From Kribbella albertanoniae (GTDB lineage Bacteria; Actinomycetota; Actinomycetes; Propionibacteriales; Kribbellaceae), in the NCBI RefSeq assembly GCF_004348455.1, contig NZ_SMKA01000009.1, forward strand, positions 19,012 through 83,011: a stretch of 64,000 nt of DNA. The letters run 5' to 3'. Positions 61,571 through 64,000 of this stretch are shown in pieces. Position 1 is the stretch's first letter. Every line of letters begins with the position of its first letter. A program made the position numbers and the translations under genes. The notes under the pieces were generated by a model. That model had not been told where the DNA came from, made no database searches, and saw only the letters and a list, made by a program, of their open reading frames with translations.

Positions 61571-62152
61571 ATGAGCAGGCTCCGCCCCCGCCGCTCCTGG
61601 TCATTGCTGCTGGCAACCGTGCTGGGACTGGCCTCGCTGGTCCCGCTGGCGCCGGTCGCCGCCGCCGCGCCCGGTAGTTACTACCTGAGCGTGACCGGTC
61701 AGGCCCAGCAGAAGACGAACTGGTGCTGGGCCGCGACCGGTAACAGCATCGCGGCCTTCTACGGTAAGAGCTATTCGCAGAACCAGTTCTGCAACCTCGC
61801 GTTCGGCTACAGCCAGAACGCCACCTGCCCGAACAACCAGGCCACGCTGGGCAACGACCAGCGCGCCTTCAACGCGATCGGGATCAGCTCCGGCAGCTAC
61901 GTCTCGTCGACGCTGAGCTTCAGCACTCTCGTTACCGAGATCGCCGCCGGCCGCCCGGTGATGACGCGGATCGGCTGGAGCTCCGGTGGCGGGCACATGA
62001 TGGACATCCTCGGGTACGACTCGTCCGACTCGACCATCAAGTACTACAACCCGTGGCCGGACGACCCGCGGTACAACTACTCGACGTACAACTGGTACCG
62101 GTCCAACTCGCAGTTCACCTGGACGCACTCGCTCTACCGGATCGGAGCCTGA
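61571..62152 (+). CDS. Secreted papain-like cysteine protease (C39/C70-like)
   Basis: The 193-residue protein has a signal peptide (RRSWSLLLATVLGLASLVPL...AAAAP) and a compact papain-like domain: TNWCWAATGNSIAAFY with the catalytic Cys, SGGGHMMDILGYD with the His, and KYYNPWPDDPRYN with the Asn/Asp. The pattern is that of AvrRpt2-like C70 and C39-related peptidases found singly in actinobacteria. It has no transmembrane helix. AAGGAGG lies 7 bases before the ATG. The next gene begins one base after its stop, so the two form an operon. The target is unknown. Confidence 0.82.
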   Translation: MSRLRPRRSWSLLLATVLGLASLVPLAPVAAAAPGSYYLSVTGQAQQKTNWCWAATGNSIAAFYGKSYSQNQFCNLAFGYSQNATCPNNQATLGNDQRAFNAIGISSGSYVSSTLSFSTLVTEIAAGRPVMTRIGWSSGGGHMMDILGYDSSDSTIKYYNPWPDDPRYNYSTYNWYRSNSQFTWTHSLYRIGA

Positions 62153-62153
62153 G

Positions 62154-62906
62154 ATGGGCGGCCTCAAGCACTTCCTGTTCCGCGCGGCCGCCGTACTGGC
62201 CGCCGGTCTCGCTCTCTCGCTGACCACCACCGCCTTCGCGAACGCAGCCGGCCCGCAGCCGGTCCCCGCGAGCGAGTTGTCCAAGGCAACCAGCGCGGCC
62301 GGTTCGCCGACCGCCCTCGGCCTGCTCTCCAAGGCCTCGGTCGTGGGGAAGTCCGCCGCCAAGGTAGCTGTGGCGCAGGAGGCCCGGCCGGTCTACGCCC
62401 TCAACCCGGCCTTCGTCCGCGACGCCTCCGCGCCGGTCGCCACCTTCTGGTACGCCGCCACCACCGCAACCCGCGGCACCGACCGCCTCACCGTGTACAC
62501 GGCCCCCGACGCCAAGGGCACCTGGCAAGCCGTCAACGTGGCAACCGGTGACACGGAAGCCCGCATGTTCACCGCAGCCCGCGGCGCTCTCGTCTTCACC
62601 GAACCGCAGATCGGTGCCTGGTACGCCTTGGCCGGCGACCGGGTCCGCCCGCTCAACCAGTCCGCCACCCAGTCCATCGGCACCGCACCCATCACGGTCG
62701 CCGCCTACCAGGACCTCGTCGCCACCCGCTACGCCGACAAACTCCCCGGCAGCACCTACTCCGACAACGGCACCGCCGGCGGCTACGACACCACGACGGC
62801 CGTGGCAACCGCGGCTTCCACTCACAACTACCTCATCCCAGGTGCGGCAGCCGGCCTGACGCTCCTGCTCGCTACCGCCTTCCTCATCCGCCGCCGTACC
62901 GCCTAA
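62154..62906 (+). CDS. Exported, C-terminally membrane-anchored partner of the protease
   Basis: This 250-residue protein has a signal peptide (HFLFRAAAVLAAGLALSLTT...FANA), a largely beta-rich extracellular region (ATFWYAATTATRGTDRLTVY, GALVFTEPQIGAWYALAGDR), a Thr/Ser/Ala-rich stretch and a final hydrophobic helix with a basic end (LIPGAAAGLTLLLATAFLIR). It is thus a type I membrane protein or a sortase-like substrate lacking an LPXTG motif. I recognise no family. One base separates it from the protease gene, so it is a plausible inhibitor, chaperone or substrate. The 3' end overlaps the convergent hydrolase by 4 bases. Confidence 0.68.
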   Translation: MGGLKHFLFRAAAVLAAGLALSLTTTAFANAAGPQPVPASELSKATSAAGSPTALGLLSKASVVGKSAAKVAVAQEARPVYALNPAFVRDASAPVATFWYAATTATRGTDRLTVYTAPDAKGTWQAVNVATGDTEARMFTAARGALVFTEPQIGAWYALAGDRVRPLNQSATQSIGTAPITVAAYQDLVATRYADKLPGSTYSDNGTAGGYDTTTAVATAASTHNYLIPGAAAGLTLLLATAFLIRRRTA

Positions 62907-63691
62907 TCCACTACTTGATCTGATACCCGCCGGGCCAGTCTCATCCCGGCGGGTTCCAGATGTTCGATGACGAATTCGCACCAGGACCTGATTGCCGTGG
63001 GAGGACTGATTCGGTGCGCCCCTGGGAAGGCAACCAGTTGCTTGTCAGCTGAACCAAGCTGGTCGAACAGCTCGAACTGCCCAGCGCGAGGGAAGAGTTC
63101 GTCGTCCCACTGCACGTGGAACAGGACCGGGACGCTGACCCGAGGAGCGTCCCGGGCAAGCCGTGCAGCCGCGTCGACGGGGGCTGACACGGTGGGCGAC
63201 TGCAGTAGCCCGTACTTGCCGAGCACTGCGCAACGCAATCGGTGATTCGCGGCGGCGACGTACGGCAGCCCGAAACGGGTCCCCATCGAGAGACCGAGAT
63301 AGGCGACTCGGCCACTATCGATCAGTTGCAGGTTGGTGAGGGCGTCCAGAGTCGCGTTCCAGTCGTCCACCATGCCGTCGGTCACCGCGTCGGATCCGAT
63401 CGCCGCTGGTCGGCCCATGTGCTGGCGGTCGCCGTGGAACGGGCCGTCGATGGCAACAGCAGCCACATGCCATCTGCCGGCGAACCACCGACCCAGTTCC
63501 AGTTGCCGTGCGGCCCGCTTATGCCCGCTGCCGCCGTGTCCGAGCAGCACGAGGGGATGCGGATAGTGAAGGCCTGCTGGCAGCCACAGGATGCCGGGGA
63601 CGATGCCCGATTCGCGGACAAGGTTGAATCGGCGTTCGGTGACACCGCGGTCGGTCACCGGTTCGCCGATCCAGTGCAATGTGTCAGCCAT
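62903..63691 (-). CDS. Alpha/beta hydrolase family protein
   Basis: The 262-residue hydrolase has the oxyanion strand HPLVLLGHGGSGHKR, the nucleophile elbow RVAYLGLSMGTRFGLPYV (GLSMG), an acid in FHVQWDDELFP and a late His in FPGAHRISPPT, so the Ser-Asp-His triad is complete. No signal peptide is present. It resembles dienelactone-hydrolase-like esterases of unknown substrate. AAGGAGG lies 7 bases before the ATG, and the ATG overlaps the stop of the upstream HNH gene by 8 bases. Confidence 0.85.
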   Translation of the reverse strand: MADTLHWIGEPVTDRGVTERRFNLVRESGIVPGILWLPAGLHYPHPLVLLGHGGSGHKRAARQLELGRWFAGRWHVAAVAIDGPFHGDRQHMGRPAAIGSDAVTDGMVDDWNATLDALTNLQLIDSGRVAYLGLSMGTRFGLPYVAAANHRLRCAVLGKYGLLQSPTVSAPVDAAARLARDAPRVSVPVLFHVQWDDELFPRAGQFELFDQLGSADKQLVAFPGAHRISPPTAIRSWCEFVIEHLEPAGMRLARRVSDQVVD

Positions 63692-64000
63692 CTGGTGCCT
63701 CCTTGGGGACTCGATGGGTGCCGGTGGGGTTGACGTGGAGCACGAAGCCGTGGGGTGTTGTCCATTCGATCGTTGTGGTGTCGATTCGGCGGACTTTCCA
63801 TCCGGCGGCGTGCGTTTTTACCCGGTGGCCGTAGCGGCTGAGCGGTATGAGGTTCTGGGTGTTGGTTTGGCCTGGTGGGCCGAGGGGGTTGTAGGGCTGG
63901 ATGTGGTCGAGGTCGATGTTGTTGGTGGTTTCGCGGGTGCCGTAGGGGAATTGTTCGGTGGGGTGGGTGAGTTTGATGTGTTCGCGGATCCGGTCGGTGA
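63684..64000 (-). CDS. HNH endonuclease / DUF222 protein, C-terminal part (cut by the right edge)
   Basis: About 105 C-terminal residues are encoded. They include the HNH core NNIDLDHIQPYNPLG (LDH with the metal His) and GQTNTQNLIPLSRYGHRVKT, followed by the tail TTIEWTTPHGFVLHVNPTGT typical of actinobacterial DUF222-HNH proteins. These multicopy proteins are often called 13E12 repeat-family proteins and may be mobile nucleases. The start is outside the window. The stop overlaps the hydrolase start by 8 bases. Confidence 0.85.
   Translation of the reverse strand, partial: TDRIREHIKLTHPTEQFPYGTRETTNNIDLDHIQPYNPLGPPGQTNTQNLIPLSRYGHRVKTHAAGWKVRRIDTTTIEWTTPHGFVLHVNPTGTHRVPKEAPDG

Overview
The window is high-GC actinobacterial chromosome. 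Ribosome-binding sites are mostly GGAGG-like, GTG starts are frequent, a LexA box of the actinobacterial type is present, and the block yebC ... ruvC-ruvA-ruvB-yajC-secD-secF-apt-relA is the conserved actinobacterial order. Secreted sugar-active enzymes, a very large RHS protein and the general gene style suggest Propionibacteriales (Kribbella- or Nocardioides-like). That placement is inference; no marker here proves a genus. No tRNA, rRNA, CRISPR array or complete insertion sequence was seen.

Layout. 1-3080: a manganese-type ABC uptake operon (binding lipoprotein, ATPase, permease) ending in an MntR-family repressor cut by the left edge, with a palindrome inside its promoter. 3.3-3.45 kb and 24.2-24.67 kb: two non-coding loci sharing one family of hairpin repeats. 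3.5-14 kb: two divergent giant secreted proteins (FG-GAP/ricin/discoidin, and RHS/YD-repeat) separated by a 34-bp near-perfect palindrome. 14-18.1 kb: an ArsR-like regulator and a secreted multi-catalytic polysaccharide-degrading enzyme (discoidin-PL7-GH16-PL6). 18.2-24.2 kb: an F420-type luciferase-like oxidoreductase behind a MerR/SoxR-type promoter, a beta-propeller phytase and an MTA phosphorylase that are both truncated where they meet tail to tail, a LemA-like/ECF sigma pair, and a family A DNA polymerase. 24.7-27 kb: pdxR-pdxS. 27-34.6 kb: a hypothetical gene, a LuxR-type ATPase regulator, a 169-bp MITE, a YCII protein, a serine hydrolase-tetR pair with two operator palindromes, and an FAD amine oxidase.

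34.7-42.6 kb: a seven-gene operon with overlapping genes that looks like an uncharacterised small biosynthetic cluster. It encodes a flavin N-hydroxylase, a DUF3291 protein, a PaiB-like flavin protein, a cysteine-synthase-like PLP enzyme, a JmjC/cupin Fe(II) oxygenase, an EctB-like diaminobutyrate aminotransferase, and an EamA exporter fused to an ATP-grasp ligase. The gene content predicts an N-oxidised, diaminobutyrate-derived, ligase-made (NRPS-free) dipeptide-like product exported by the same polypeptide that may make it. This is the strongest candidate for an undescribed system here.

42.6-64 kb: arylamine N-acetyltransferase and tannase-type esterase, pdxT (separated from pdxS by about 18.6 kb), yebC, GH19 chitinase, an RNA ligase, a hotdog-fold protein, an Eis-like acetyltransferase, the ruv/sec/apt/rel block, an M15-like lipoprotein, an HTH regulator, a secreted papain-like protease with a membrane-anchored partner, an alpha/beta hydrolase, and the C-terminus of an HNH/DUF222 nuclease cut by the right edge.
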